Source: Madurella fahalii (taxonomy: Eukaryota; Ascomycota; Sordariomycetes; Sordariales). Taken from it: DNA of 64,000 nt. The stretch covers positions 620,001 through 684,000 of the forward strand of contig CM056879.1 of the NCBI GenBank assembly GCA_029876055.1, read 5' to 3'. The number at the start of each line of letters is the position of its first letter. Position 1 is the stretch's first letter. Made by a program: the position numbers and the translations under genes. This document shows, piece by piece, positions 46,050 through 56,310 of this stretch. Below the pieces are notes generated by a model. That model searched no databases, was not told the DNA's origin, and worked only from the letters and a program-made list of their open reading frames with translations.

Positions 46050-49000
46050 ACCATGGAAGGGGTAGGATCCGCAGCGAGCGTCATCACTGTGATTGAGCTG
46101 TCCGCAAAAGTCGCATCGCTTTGCATTCAATACTCCTCCGCCGTCAAGAATGCCAGATCCGATATTGAACGATTTCAAGGAGAACTTGAGAGATTGAAGA
46201 CCACTCTGCACGGCGTGCGGGAGCTTCTAGAGAGTCAGAATGGCAAGAGGCTTCGAACTTCCCAGGACATGTGGGATGGACTCAGCGACTGTTTTTCCCA
46301 GCTGACACAACTGCAATTGAAGCTGGAGAAGAAACGAAATCATGGATCCACGCGCAAGGTGATGAGCCGGTTCGGGTTTCGCGCTCTCAAGTGGCCCTTC
46401 GAGCGCAAGGAGGTGGACAGTATAATCAAGAACTTAGAAGGGTACCGAGACACATTATCTGTGGTTCTCGCTATCGACGGAGCGTACGTTACAGCTTTAC
46501 CTCCTTCGACTTCAAGCTCACATGGCTATAGCACTCAGGTCCTCAGTGTCGGCCAGACACTTGTCCTTTCCAAGCTCCCGATCGCGAACGATGCAGCCTT
46601 CGATTCTCACGCGGACGAGCACGACGCGCGATGCCACCCCGGGACTCGGGTCGACCTCCTCAAGGATATAAAGGGATGGGCGGAGGATCCATTAGGCGAA
46701 TGTATTTTCTGGCTGAACGGTATGGCAGGGACCGGGAAGTCCACCATATCACGCACGATCGCGCAATCTTTTGCCGACAAGGGACTTCTCGGCGCCAGCT
46801 TCTTCTTCAAAAGGGGCGAGCGAGATCGGGGCAACGCAGCTCTTCTGTTCACAACCATCGCTGCTCAGCTTGTCGCCATGGAGCCTGCTTTGGCATCGCC
46901 CGTCAGAGCTGCCATCGAAGCCGACCCTGCAGTCACGCACAAGGCGTTGAAAGAGCAATTTGAGAAACTCATCTTGAAGCCGTTGGAAAGTCTGAGGAGC
47001 GGTCCGGGCGACATCAAAAAAATGATCTTGGTCGTTGACGCCCTTGACGAGTGCGAGCGGGATGACGACATCAGAGTCATCATTTACCTTTTGTCGCAGG
47101 CAAAAAGTCTGAGTTCAGTGCAGCTAAGAGCATTCCTCACGAGCAGACCCGAGCTGCCAATCCGACTTGGCTTCAGCAACATCAAAGGCAAATACCAGGA
47201 TCTGGTCCTACACGAGATCCCAAAGGCAATTATTGAGCATGACATCGCTGCATTTCTGGACTTTGAGCTCGCAGAAATCCGAAACGATTATAACGCTCTA
47301 TCTCCCACCGACCGACAGCTCCCGCCGGATTGGCCCGGTTCCCAGATCATCCAAGCCCTTGTCGAGATGGCTACTCCGCTCTTTATCTTTGCAGCTACTG
47401 TTAGTCGTTTTATCCGGGACCCGGCATGGTGCGACCCCGATGGCCAGTTAGCAAAGGTCCTGGAATATCGGTCAGGGATCCAGCAGCCCGAGATCGACAA
47501 GCTGGACGCGACTTACCGCCCGGTCCTTGACCGGTTGCTTGTTGGTTCCGAGGCAGCCAAAAGATACCTTCTTGATGAGTTCCGTATGGTCGTAGGCCCG
47601 ATCGTGCTGTTAGCCGAACCGCTCACAATACGGCCACTGGCCCGCCTCCTCGGCATACCAGAGAACGTCGTTATTCGCAGACTTGAATCACTCCACTCTG
47701 TGCTCAGCGTGCCTGCCTCTACTAAATCTCCCGTCAGGATGTTTCATCTGTCATTCCGTGACTTCCTCACTGATCCCGAAAAGTGCGGCACGAACCCGTT
47801 CTGGGTAGACGAGAAGGCAACCAATGAGTGGATTGCGACTAGATGCCTGGATCTCCTCTCTGGTCACTTGAGGAAGGACATCTGCGACCTGGGAATGCCC
47901 GGAATGGCTCGTGCGGATGTTGAACCGTCGGTCATAGACTCGCATTTGCCAACAGATGTTCGATACGCGTGCCTATATTGGGTTTACCATATTAAGCAGA
48001 GCAAGGCTCGCATAACGGACGGCCATCAAGTATACATCTTCCTCCAAAGTTACTTCCTCCACTGGCTGGAAGCGCTAAGTCTTCTTGGAAAGATATCTGA
48101 GAGTGTTGCAATGATCAGGGGCTTATATGATCTCACCAGCGTATGGCATACCGCAGCAGATTCACAGATATTCGCTGACAGGTTCCGTTCAGCCCGATAC
48201 CAGTACCGCAGTCTCCACTTTCTTATATGACGCGACCCGATTTATCCTCAGATTCCACCAGATTATCGATCTCTATCCCCTCCAGATTTATTCTTCTGCA
48301 ATCATTTTTACGCCAACGAAAAGCGTAATAAGAAGATCATTCGAGGACTACATATCTGGATGGATCTCGCTATTGCCAAACGTTGATCCGGAATGGAATG
48401 CATGTCTACAGATACTTGAAGGGCATGATGGTTATGTCAACGCAGTCACTTTCTCGCCGGACGGTAACACGGTCGCGTCAGCTTCATACGATCGAACAAT
48501 CCGGCTTTGGGATGCGGCGACCGGCGCTCATCGGCAGACGCTCGAGGGGCATAGTGGTTATGCCTATACGGTGGTGTTCTCGCCAGACGGTAGTATAGTC
48601 GCGTCGGCTTCATCCGATCAAACAGTCCGCTTTTGGGATACGGTTACCGGTGCGCACCGGCAGACGCTTGAAGGGCATAGCGATTGTGTTAACGCGGTGT
48701 CGTTCTCACCGGACAGTAGCACGGTTGCGTCGGCTTCATCCGATCGAACAATCCGCCTTTGGGATACGGAGACAGGCGTATATCAGCAGACGCTCAACGG
48801 GCATAGCGGTGATGTCTGGGCGGTATCATTCTCGCCGGATGGTAATATACTGGCGTCGGCTTCATCCGATCGTACAGTTCGGCTTTGGGATACGGCGACC
48901 GGTATACATCAGCAGACGCTCGAGGGGCATAGCGGTGATGTCTGGACGGTAGCGTTCTTCCCAGACAATAGCACTATCGTATCAGCTTCATCCGATCGAA

Positions 49001-50730
49001 CAATCCGCCTCTGGGATATAGCTACCGGCGTACATCGGCAGACACTCAAGGGGCATAGTGATTGTATTAACGCAATAGCGTTCTCGTCGGATGGTAGTAA
49101 ATTAGCGTCAGCTTCATCCGATCGAACAGTCCGTCTCTGGGATGTAGCGACCGGCGCGCATCAGCAGACGCTCGACGGGCATAGCGGTGATGTCTGGGCA
49201 GTAGCGTTCTTACCAAGTAGTAGCATAGTCGCATCAGCCTCATCCGATCGAACAGTCCGCCTCTGGGACACGGCGACTAGCGAGAACCGGCAGACACTCG
49301 AGAGGCATAGTGGTTGTATCAACGCAGTGGCATTCTCCCCAGACGGTAGCATAGTTGTATCAGCTTCATCCGATCAAACAGTCCGCTTTTGGGATGCGGT
49401 TACCGGTACATACCTACGGACGCTTAGAGGGCATAGCGATTGTGTTAACGCGGTATCGTTCTTACCGGACGGTAACACAGTCGCATCAGCTTCATCCGAT
49501 CGAACAATCCGGCTTTGGGATGCAGAAACCGGTACTCATCAGCAAACGCTCGAGGGGTATAGTAGTGAGGTTAGTGCCATAGCGTTCTCGCCGGATAGCA
49601 GTACATTAGCGTCGGTTTCGTCCGATCGGACAATTTGGCTCTGGGATACAGCAACCGGTGCACATCGGCAGACGCTCGAAGGGCATAGCGGTGATGTTTG
49701 GGCAGTAGTGTTTTCGCCGGACGGTAATACAGTTGCATCAGCTTCATCTGATCGAACAGTCCGCCTCTGGGATACGGCTACCGGTACATATCAGCAGATA
49801 CTCGAGGGGCATAACAGTGAAGTTAGTGCAGTAGCGTTCTCGCCGGACGGTAGCACGGTCGCATCGGCTTCATCCGATCGAACAGTCCGACTCTGGAATA
49901 CAGCGACCGGTACATATCGGCAGATACTCAAGGGGCATAGCAGTAAAGTTAGCGCAGTAGCCTTCTCGCCGGATAGCGATATACTAGCGTCAGCTTCATC
50001 CGACCATACAGTTCGGCTCTGGAATATAGCAACCGGTACACATTGGCAGACACTCGAGGGGCATAGCGGTGATGTTTGGGCGGTAGCGTTCTCCCCGGAC
50101 GGTAATACGGTCGCGTCAGGATCAGGGGATCGAACAGTCCGACTTTGGAATGCAGCAACCGGCACGCATCGGCAGACACTTAGGGGACATAGCGGTTGTA
50201 TCAACTCGATAGCATTCTTACCGGACGGTAGCACGGTCGCGTCGGCTTCATCCGATCGAACAATCCGGCTTTGGGATGCGGCGACCGGCGCTCATCGGCA
50301 GATGCTCGAGGGGCATAGCAGTAGGGTTAGTGCAGTGGCGTTCTCGCCGGACGGCAGTACACTAGCGTCTGCTTCAGGCGATCGCACAGTTCGGCTCTGG
50401 GATGCGACGACTGGCGCACATCGGCAGATGCTCGAACTACAGAGCATTCTTACACGTCTATCGTTTTCGGAGAATGGCCAGTATCCCGGGACAGACCGAA
50501 GACTGCTGAGGATAACCTCAAGCCCAAATGCGTCAAGCAGCGCTGGAAACCAGAAACCGGCCAGTACTTTTCTCTTCATCGATAACGATTGGGTCACACA
50601 AAATGGAAAGAGCGTCCTTTGGCTTCCCGCTGACTATCGGGCGACATGTGCGGCAATTTTTGGTCATACCCTCGTCCTAGGACATGCATCTGGTCAAATA
50701 ACGTTCTTTCGGTTTGCTTCCGCCGAGTGA
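46050..50730 (+). CDS. STAND receptor: HeLo-like N-terminus, NACHT, 16 WD40 repeats
   Basis: Two exons, 46050-48140 and 48193-50730, joined by a 52-nt intron (GTATGG..TTCAG, with GCTGAC inside), give 1542 residues. The start (ACCATGG) is chosen over an upstream in-frame ATG at 45888 because MEGVGSAASVITVIELSAKV begins the helical N-terminal domain common in fungal STAND proteins (HeLo-like, about residues 1-140). NACHT: Walker A GMAGTGKST (224-232), Walker B MILVVDALDEC (325-335). Winged-helix-like and linker region 450-770 with FHLSFRDFLTD. WD40 repeats: 16 units of exactly 42 residues (772-1443), then a tail containing WVTQNGKSVLWLP. Family members oligomerise on ligand binding and trigger incompatibility or defence-like cell death. 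No stop or frameshift is seen apart from the intron. It borders the transposon block. Confidence 0.93.
48415..50430 (+). repeat. 16 tandem 126-bp units encoding WD40 repeats
   Basis: 2016 bp made of exactly sixteen 126-bp units, each encoding a 42-residue WD40 repeat starting at the LEGH position. The framework (SASSDRTVRLWD, FSPDG) is nearly constant. Differences cluster at positions 6-9, 12, 18-20, 34-35 and 38-40 of the unit. Units 1 and 15 share a long, nearly identical DNA stretch, which suggests unequal crossing-over or gene conversion. Confidence 0.95.
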
Positions 50731-51114
50731 TGGATTTCCGAAGGAACACCCCGCGACCGCGATGTTGCAGCACGATCTTCGGCGTCAAACGACTGGCTGT
50801 GGCTGTTGGGCGGCCGCCAGTCAGGCCCCGGACCGAGAGAAGGCTTGCAGCATTCGGCTCGCCTCTACCAGACCTTTCTTCTCGCGACGGCGTCAAGTAC
50901 CAGCGTGAAGATCCACGCCTTGGTCAATGTCAAGATGGCCGTCGCGGAAACGGCGTCGGCTTTGGACGGGGGAATCGTTGCGGCGGTGGATGTCGCAACC
51001 AAGACGGAAACTGCCTCTGTAACGTGACAGAGGTGGTGACAGACGGGGATTTGAGGGACCTGGTTGAGGGCAAGCAGGCGCTGCAAGCAGAGGTAAGGGC
51101 GGAGGTTATCGGAG

Positions 51115-51687
51115 TCAAAGTGGATCTGGATGTGCACTTTGCGTTGGGTTCTCCTTGCCAATGATTTTCGCGACATCCTCTCGGAGGTTGACCGACTCTA
51201 GTCTTTCAAAGAGAGCGAGCTTGTTTACTCCATCCGCCTTCACCGGGTACCCCCGTTCAACGCTAACGCGCGCACCGGGAATATCGTCAAGCCATTCCTG
51301 GTTCTCTCTAGCTCTCTCCGTCTTCGTAGATTGGAATAGAATACGCACCCTATTTTCATCCTATCCTTCAAGATATCGGTTCGGGTCAGGTCCAGCTCGA
51401 TAGCCGGGTAAGATAGTCGTTGGTCTTCCTGGGATGCGGAACTCCCAGGCAACACCGAGTTTGGACCGAATATAGGGGACAACGAGGGAGGAGACCTGGC
51501 TGCTGAGGCCGAAAGCCATGACTCCGAGTTGGTCACTGTAATACTGGGAGTTGCTGCGAAGAAGCAGGGACGGGTTATAGGGTGTGTATTGAAACTTTGG
51601 AAGACGGCCGGCTAATCCGCAGGGTTGTTTCAGGAAGTGAGGCCGGCCTCCTTGAGACCTTGGACTACACCAAACTGCCGGAAGCAA
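51115..51687 (-). pseudogene. Unknown conserved-looking protein remnant with one in-frame stop
   Basis: The minus strand has one frame from 51687 to 51115 broken by a single TAG at 51361-51363 (context YLEG, stop, DENR). The reading looks protein-like, for example SDQLGVMAFGLSSQVSSLVV and GYPVKADGVNKLALFERLES. I do not recognise the family. The stop could be a CAG-to-TAG change. The reading continues to its stop at 51115; sequence left of it to 50731 shows no clear gene. It lies 385 bp from the receptor stop, in the opposite direction. Confidence 0.35.
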
Positions 51688-53006
51688 AGGAGATGAAGGT
51701 GGATAAAGCGAAGTGGACCTTCAATAACCGGGCCAAGTTCAAAGAGCGGCATTGGGTTGCCGACACCTTACTCGACAAGTACGATGGCTGTATAAACGAT
51801 CCCGAAGCACAGTGTCTTGTATTTATGGAATGGGGGATGGAACTGTGTACTCCTTTATATCTCATTAGGCTCCTCGGGACTGGAAGTGCTAAATAGAGAA
51901 TCGAGCGCGTATGCATTAGAGATCATATTCAACCCCCGTGGGAGGGCTTGGAACGTGGGGAGCGACGACCTAGGAATGGCAAGCGCGGAACTCCATGGAG
52001 CAGTGGCAGGGTAAGAAATGAAAACAGGCGACGGAGCTGAAGCACGGATTCACTTGGAGAGAGCAACGAGGTCGAAGAGATTCGCGAAGAGCTCAACGAT
52101 AGGATAGACCATTTAGAGACCCAGGTGAACAAGAAGTTTGACTTGCTTATTGAGGAGATGGGAAGCTTAGGGAAAGTGTACTGAGCATTAATGGAGGCGA
52201 AAAGTGAAGAGGTGAATGCCTCATAGCACGTCACCTATGTCCTTAGGAGCTATCATATACGAGTCGTTAGCCTGGTTACACCTCCATTTTTATGTCGCTC
52301 AACGTCTATCCCAGCCCTAGCCCAATTGCTTAACTTTATAGGGTATCCAATTAGTTTTAGCAGTCACTTGAATAGATTGAGTTGCTTTGCCAGGAGCAAT
52401 TCTGTTGTGTCAGTGTTCCAATGTTTGTCATAGAAGTAATAGCGGCGGACTCACTGAAATAATTAAGCGCATTAGGCCACAGATTATACACAGTCGCCGA
52501 AACGACCGTATTTTTGCCACTACGTCCGTCGCAATAGCTCACTTCCACAGTATCCGTTTGCCATTGAGCCACCAGAGGGGCGATTCTCAGAGATGGATCC
52601 GGACCTTGATATGCTTTTGAACCTCCCTCGGCGTTGTCGGATATACATCCCCTATTCTCACGGAAGCTGTTCAAGGTCTTGGAGTCCCCGCGAAGAACAG
52701 CACCTGCCGAGACAAGGTTCAAAAATCTGTCTTGGCTAGGGGCCATATTTCGATTCCTTAAATAAGGTCATCACGTCATTCCTCCTACTTAGCTTCACCA
52801 ATTTCCTGATCACTTGCTTGCAAGCTTTACTTGAGGGTTTCCTTTGCGTGCGATATTCCTCTGACCAGAGGAAGCAGAATCTACACAAGGATAGCTAGAT
52901 CCAACCATAGTAATATAAAACACTAAAATCCCGCTATATTATACCGTTGGTTCATAACGCGCTCTTGTCTATATGCACATGGCCCTACGCCCTCGTCTAC
53001 AGTCCC
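51688..53006. other. Mostly unassigned sequence with a small coiled-coil-like reading
   Basis: At about 52050-52185 the plus strand reads NEVEEIREELNDRIDHLETQ followed by a stop after SLGKVY, a helical, coiled-coil-like fragment that may be a gene or transposon relic. At 52357-52746 (minus) there is a 129-codon frame with no recognised motif. The rest is AT-rich and shows nothing I can name. Confidence 0.3.
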
Positions 53007-53272
53007 TGTCAAAAATTTGGGTCACACTATTTTTTGCTGGTTTTGCAGAGGTTTGTATGGGACCCGCGATACAGTTAGATTCAACCCAAGATCAGTTACT
53101 ACCGATTTCAGAGAAATTAAAAACTATTTAACTGATCGAATAGCTTGGCAAAGTTCATTCTACTAGAATTTTCTGGGATTTTTTAGTGCCTGGCGAAGTC
53201 TTGTTAAGTTGATGTACGTTAAAGTTGGCGAGTTTAGGTGTGATTTCTCGGATGTGACCCAACTTTTTGACA
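53007..53272. mobile_element. MITE candidate with 20-bp terminal inverted repeats
   Basis: The left end TGTCAAAAATTTGGGTCACA (53007-53026) and the reverse complement of the right end, TGTCAAAAAGTTGGGTCACA (53253-53272), match at 18 of 20 positions. The 266-bp element has no open frame. The right flank is TA; the left flank is CC, so the target duplication is not confirmed. It is most likely a non-autonomous Tc1/mariner-type element. Confidence 0.7.
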
Positions 53273-53394
53273 TAAGCTTTACCTATCCCCTGATGGGCCT
53301 AAGTAAGCGCATTAGGCGAAGCTATGCCACCGATATTCTCACCCTTACGTATCCAGCATGTAGGTAAGTTCTGCTTGGGTTTTCAATGAAAAGA

Positions 53395-53530
53395 ACTGGG
53401 CTCGGTTGCATAGTAGTTAACGCGCTTAGCGCCGCTGTGCCTCTCAAACACCAAGTCAAGACGATCACTGGGGCCGGTTCCCCCCACCCAAAAAAAAACC
53501 AAAAAAAGAAAAAAAAGAGAAAGGAAGAAA
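53395..53530 (+). repeat. Possible tRNA-derived SINE-like element with A-rich tail
   Basis: The segment 53398-53475 has an A-box-like stretch (GGTTGCATAGTAGTTAACGC) and a B-box-like stretch (CCGGTTCCCCCC) about 45 bases apart, followed by an A-rich tail (53488-53535). That is the layout of a Pol III-transcribed short retroposon. The match to box consensus is imperfect and no target duplication was found. Confidence 0.3.
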
Positions 53531-54559
53531 GAAAATGATACCGGCTGCGACGTCTCGAGCTGGAATCCAATTTTGAAGAGACTGGTCTGACGGTTAAGAG
53601 ACTGGGTCATCTTGCGCCGCCGTCTTCCGTCCTGGATGGTTGTCATGTACAAGCTTCCAAGGGAATCAACCTGACGAGAGCACCCGACAGAGCGCAGGCT
53701 TGGGAGTGATTACTGGAAGTAACCACATTGGTGGCCGGAGGAACATGCTCTAGCGTGAAGGCGATTTCTGAAGTAAAGGACTTTCTCACACCGGGCAGGT
53801 TCACGGGTGCTCCAGGAGGGGGAGCTGGTATCATTGAGCGCTCTGTATACTACCTCTACCTATTTTATATGTAAGGGGGTGGACTGCGAGATGATTTTGG
53901 GGAAGCGTGCTTACATCTTCCGAGAGAAATCGACTGGTCATCTTCACTAAGTAGTTCGACGCATTTTTTAACCGAGTCGTATACATCGGTCTGATCAACG
54001 TGTGGTGGGGTTTGCGGGGCTGCACTAGGCGGGGGGGTAAGCCATGGCATTTTTGGATGTGTTGATATGCTCTGAGAACGTAATGTAGGCGACGAGCAGG
54101 CGAAGAAGTCAGGATTTATTCTTTATCAGGTAGCGCGGATTTACTTGCTCCCCGAAGTATCCTTCCGGTGGGCATGTGATACGCTGGTTGCCCCAAGTGT
54201 GCAAAACCCCCGCGCCGGTCCTATAACAGAGCGCCAGGTAGCATAGAGCACAAGAGCTATCCCCCGCGGTCAGAGAGCGGTACATGCATAAGCTGCGTGG
54301 TACCGAGCGTGGCTGGAGAGCAGCCAACGCTTACGCTAGTCACCAACACCCCTAGACATATGTAACTGACGCCACTGGCCGCCGTCCCCGATTCACCGGT
54401 TGCTCGTCAGAGATTCCGGGTCGACTTCTATTGGTTCAATGACGGTCGCGCATGTTTCAGACCTGCGGCAACTCGCCATGTCTCCAATGTCCGGAACCAA
54501 CCAGGTGGCCGAGAGAGCCAACTTGGTCTCCGAGGATGAGCATTGCGGCTAAGATTCGC

Positions 54560-55240
54560 GCCCCGTCGACCGCCATCCCGGTTGCCCATAGATATGTGAT
54601 ACCTGCCTTCGTGGTAGCATCTGTGATATCTGCAGCCCTGGCCTCGGCGGTCTATTCGGCGGCCATAGCTTTAGTCTTTTCCTCCTCCTTCCGCTTCGCA
54701 GCCTTGGCCTTTCTTCCTCTCGCTTAGCAGCCTCGGCTTTCACAATCTCGAGAAAATTTTCAGGAATAGACCAGGCTGTTAGGTAGTAATAACATTTAAT
54801 GAGTTTATCGAACTCCTCCTTTATAGTCTGTAGTTTCTCTTGTAACTTAGTCTCTTCCAGAAAAGCTGAAAGGTTCTCATACTGTTTTAGCGCCCATACA
54901 TAATTAGACGTGAGGAATCTCGTTAAGAAGCCAGTGGTCCTCTGGAAATCCGAATTCTTTATTTTGCTTTGCAATCTCCCCATTTATATCGACCCTAATA
55001 TGCTTCAATGCCTCTACATTTGCCGGGTCAGACTGCAATGTCTTTATTGCGTTGGTTACTGCTTCATAGATCAGCAGAACATGCGCTAGCGGCGACGGCG
55101 TGTCGCTGTCCACAGTCATATCGTCATCGTCCTACGTAAGATCATCTTCGCCATCCCAATTTTTGACTTCTGTGATATCCATGCTATATATCTTCGCCTT
55201 TTTTACTAGCTTCATGAGTTCTAGAATCCCGCGATCAGTA
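54560..55240 (-). pseudogene. Frameshifted remnant of an unknown helical protein
   Basis: The minus strand reads KAKIYSMDITEVKNWDGEDD, a stop, then MTVDSDTPSPLAHVLLIYEA to HWLLNEIPHV (55119-54904), then continues in another frame as YVWALKQYENLSAFLEETKL to NFLEIVKAEAAKREEE (about 54910-54700). At least one stop and one frameshift break it. I do not recognise it; a transposon-associated origin is possible because it lies next to a solo LTR and a DNA transposon relic. Confidence 0.4.
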
Positions 55241-55439
55241 ATATATTTCGCCACGCAAGAGGCTTGTAACAGGCTATACAGGAGGTTCCAAAGACGGAGG
55301 CGGGGCCGTAGACCCCACTGCCGCAGCAGCTAACAGTACCTGAGAGAGCTGCTATTACTGTTAGCCAGTGGGTAAGCCTGGGCCGAGACCAAGGTCGGAG
55401 ACAAAGCCCTACAACAGAGGAAGCGTTGAGCAAGGCTTG

Positions 55440-55799
55440 TGTGAGGATTAGGAGATCCAAGGGTAGTAAGACCAGAGTGTCAGGGTACAAGCAGTGCACG
55501 CGCAACGTGGGAGCAGAGTGCTCGTTAGGGGTAGAGTGGTGGTCTCATTGAACTCTGCCTCCCTCCTAAGCTCTGTCTCCAGCCCTCCTTCTTATGCCCG
55601 TGGCAGTATCACTAGGGTTTACTACCCCGCTCCGCTGCCTCATCTTTCTCCCTGCTAGCACGCTCCTTCGACGCTCATCTGACGCGCCATTTATGCTATT
55701 CTGGCTTAGTGCCGTTCTTGCTTCTAGGACCTGCTTACACTGCGGCTCCGGGGCTTCCAGACCGCGCCTCACACCGACCCCGCTCGGCCGGTTCTCACA
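55440..55799 (-). repeat. Solo LTR (TGTGAGGACC family), minus orientation
   Basis: 360 bp, TGTGAGGATTAGGAG..GCCGGTTCTCACA, the reverse of the family at 27148 and 39495. Flanks are GCTTG and CCGTC, so no target duplication remains. It abuts the transposase remnant on its right, which suggests insertion into that element with later change of one flank. Confidence 0.85.
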
Positions 55800-56310
55800 C
55801 CGTCTTAAGATGCCAATACCATCGAACTCCCAGCCTAGTAGTACCTATACCTAGGTTTCTAAGACCCCGAACAACCTAATCGAAGCCTTCTCGTAGTCTA
55901 CCCTCACAAAGACTCGAATTACCCAGTATCAAAATAGCTCTCTAACTGAGATTTTGAGGGCGGTTGTGTCTTTGCAAAAGGGACATCCAAGATAATGCAT
56001 CAGTTAGCATTATTGAAGTCGGAGAACCAGAGCCTCCGAGCAGCAAAATGAGGCACTAAGCAAGCGCCGAAGGGCCAAAAAACAACAGCTACAGCAAGGA
56101 GGATCGCTTAGTATACAGGATGCACAGGATCTACAGGATCAGAAAGAGGTTGAGGTGCAGATCAAGGAGGAAACGCAGGTAGGTAGTGGTCGGAAACCGA
56201 GGACCAAGACACGCGTACAGCGTTGTAGCAACTACAGCGAGCACGGCCATAATGCACGGACCTGTCAAATAGTTGTAGGCGCGTCTGAAGAAGACGACTC
56301 TAGGTAGTTT
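55800..56310 (+). pseudogene. C-terminal remnant of a pogo/Fot1-type DDE transposase
   Basis: The plus strand read through stops gives TPNNLIEAFS, SSLTEILRAVVSLQKGTSK, LLKSENQSLRAANEALSKRR and finally QRCSNYSEHGHNARTCQIVV, the order found at the C-terminus of fungal Tc1/mariner-superfamily (pogo-like) transposases, which end in a CxxC..HxxRTC knuckle. The catalytic DDE core is missing; the solo LTR lies where it should be. Confidence 0.75.

Noticed and set aside
48127..48230. Two overlapping frames suggesting that the receptor is split into two genes
   Set aside because: A 52-nt GT..AG intron (48141-48192) joins them in phase 0 and gives the FLYDATRFIL stretch expected between NACHT and WD40 regions.
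48415..50430. Regular direct repeats that could be mistaken for a CRISPR-like array
   Set aside because: The units are 126 bp, contiguous without spacers and in frame with WD40 codons, in a eukaryotic gene.
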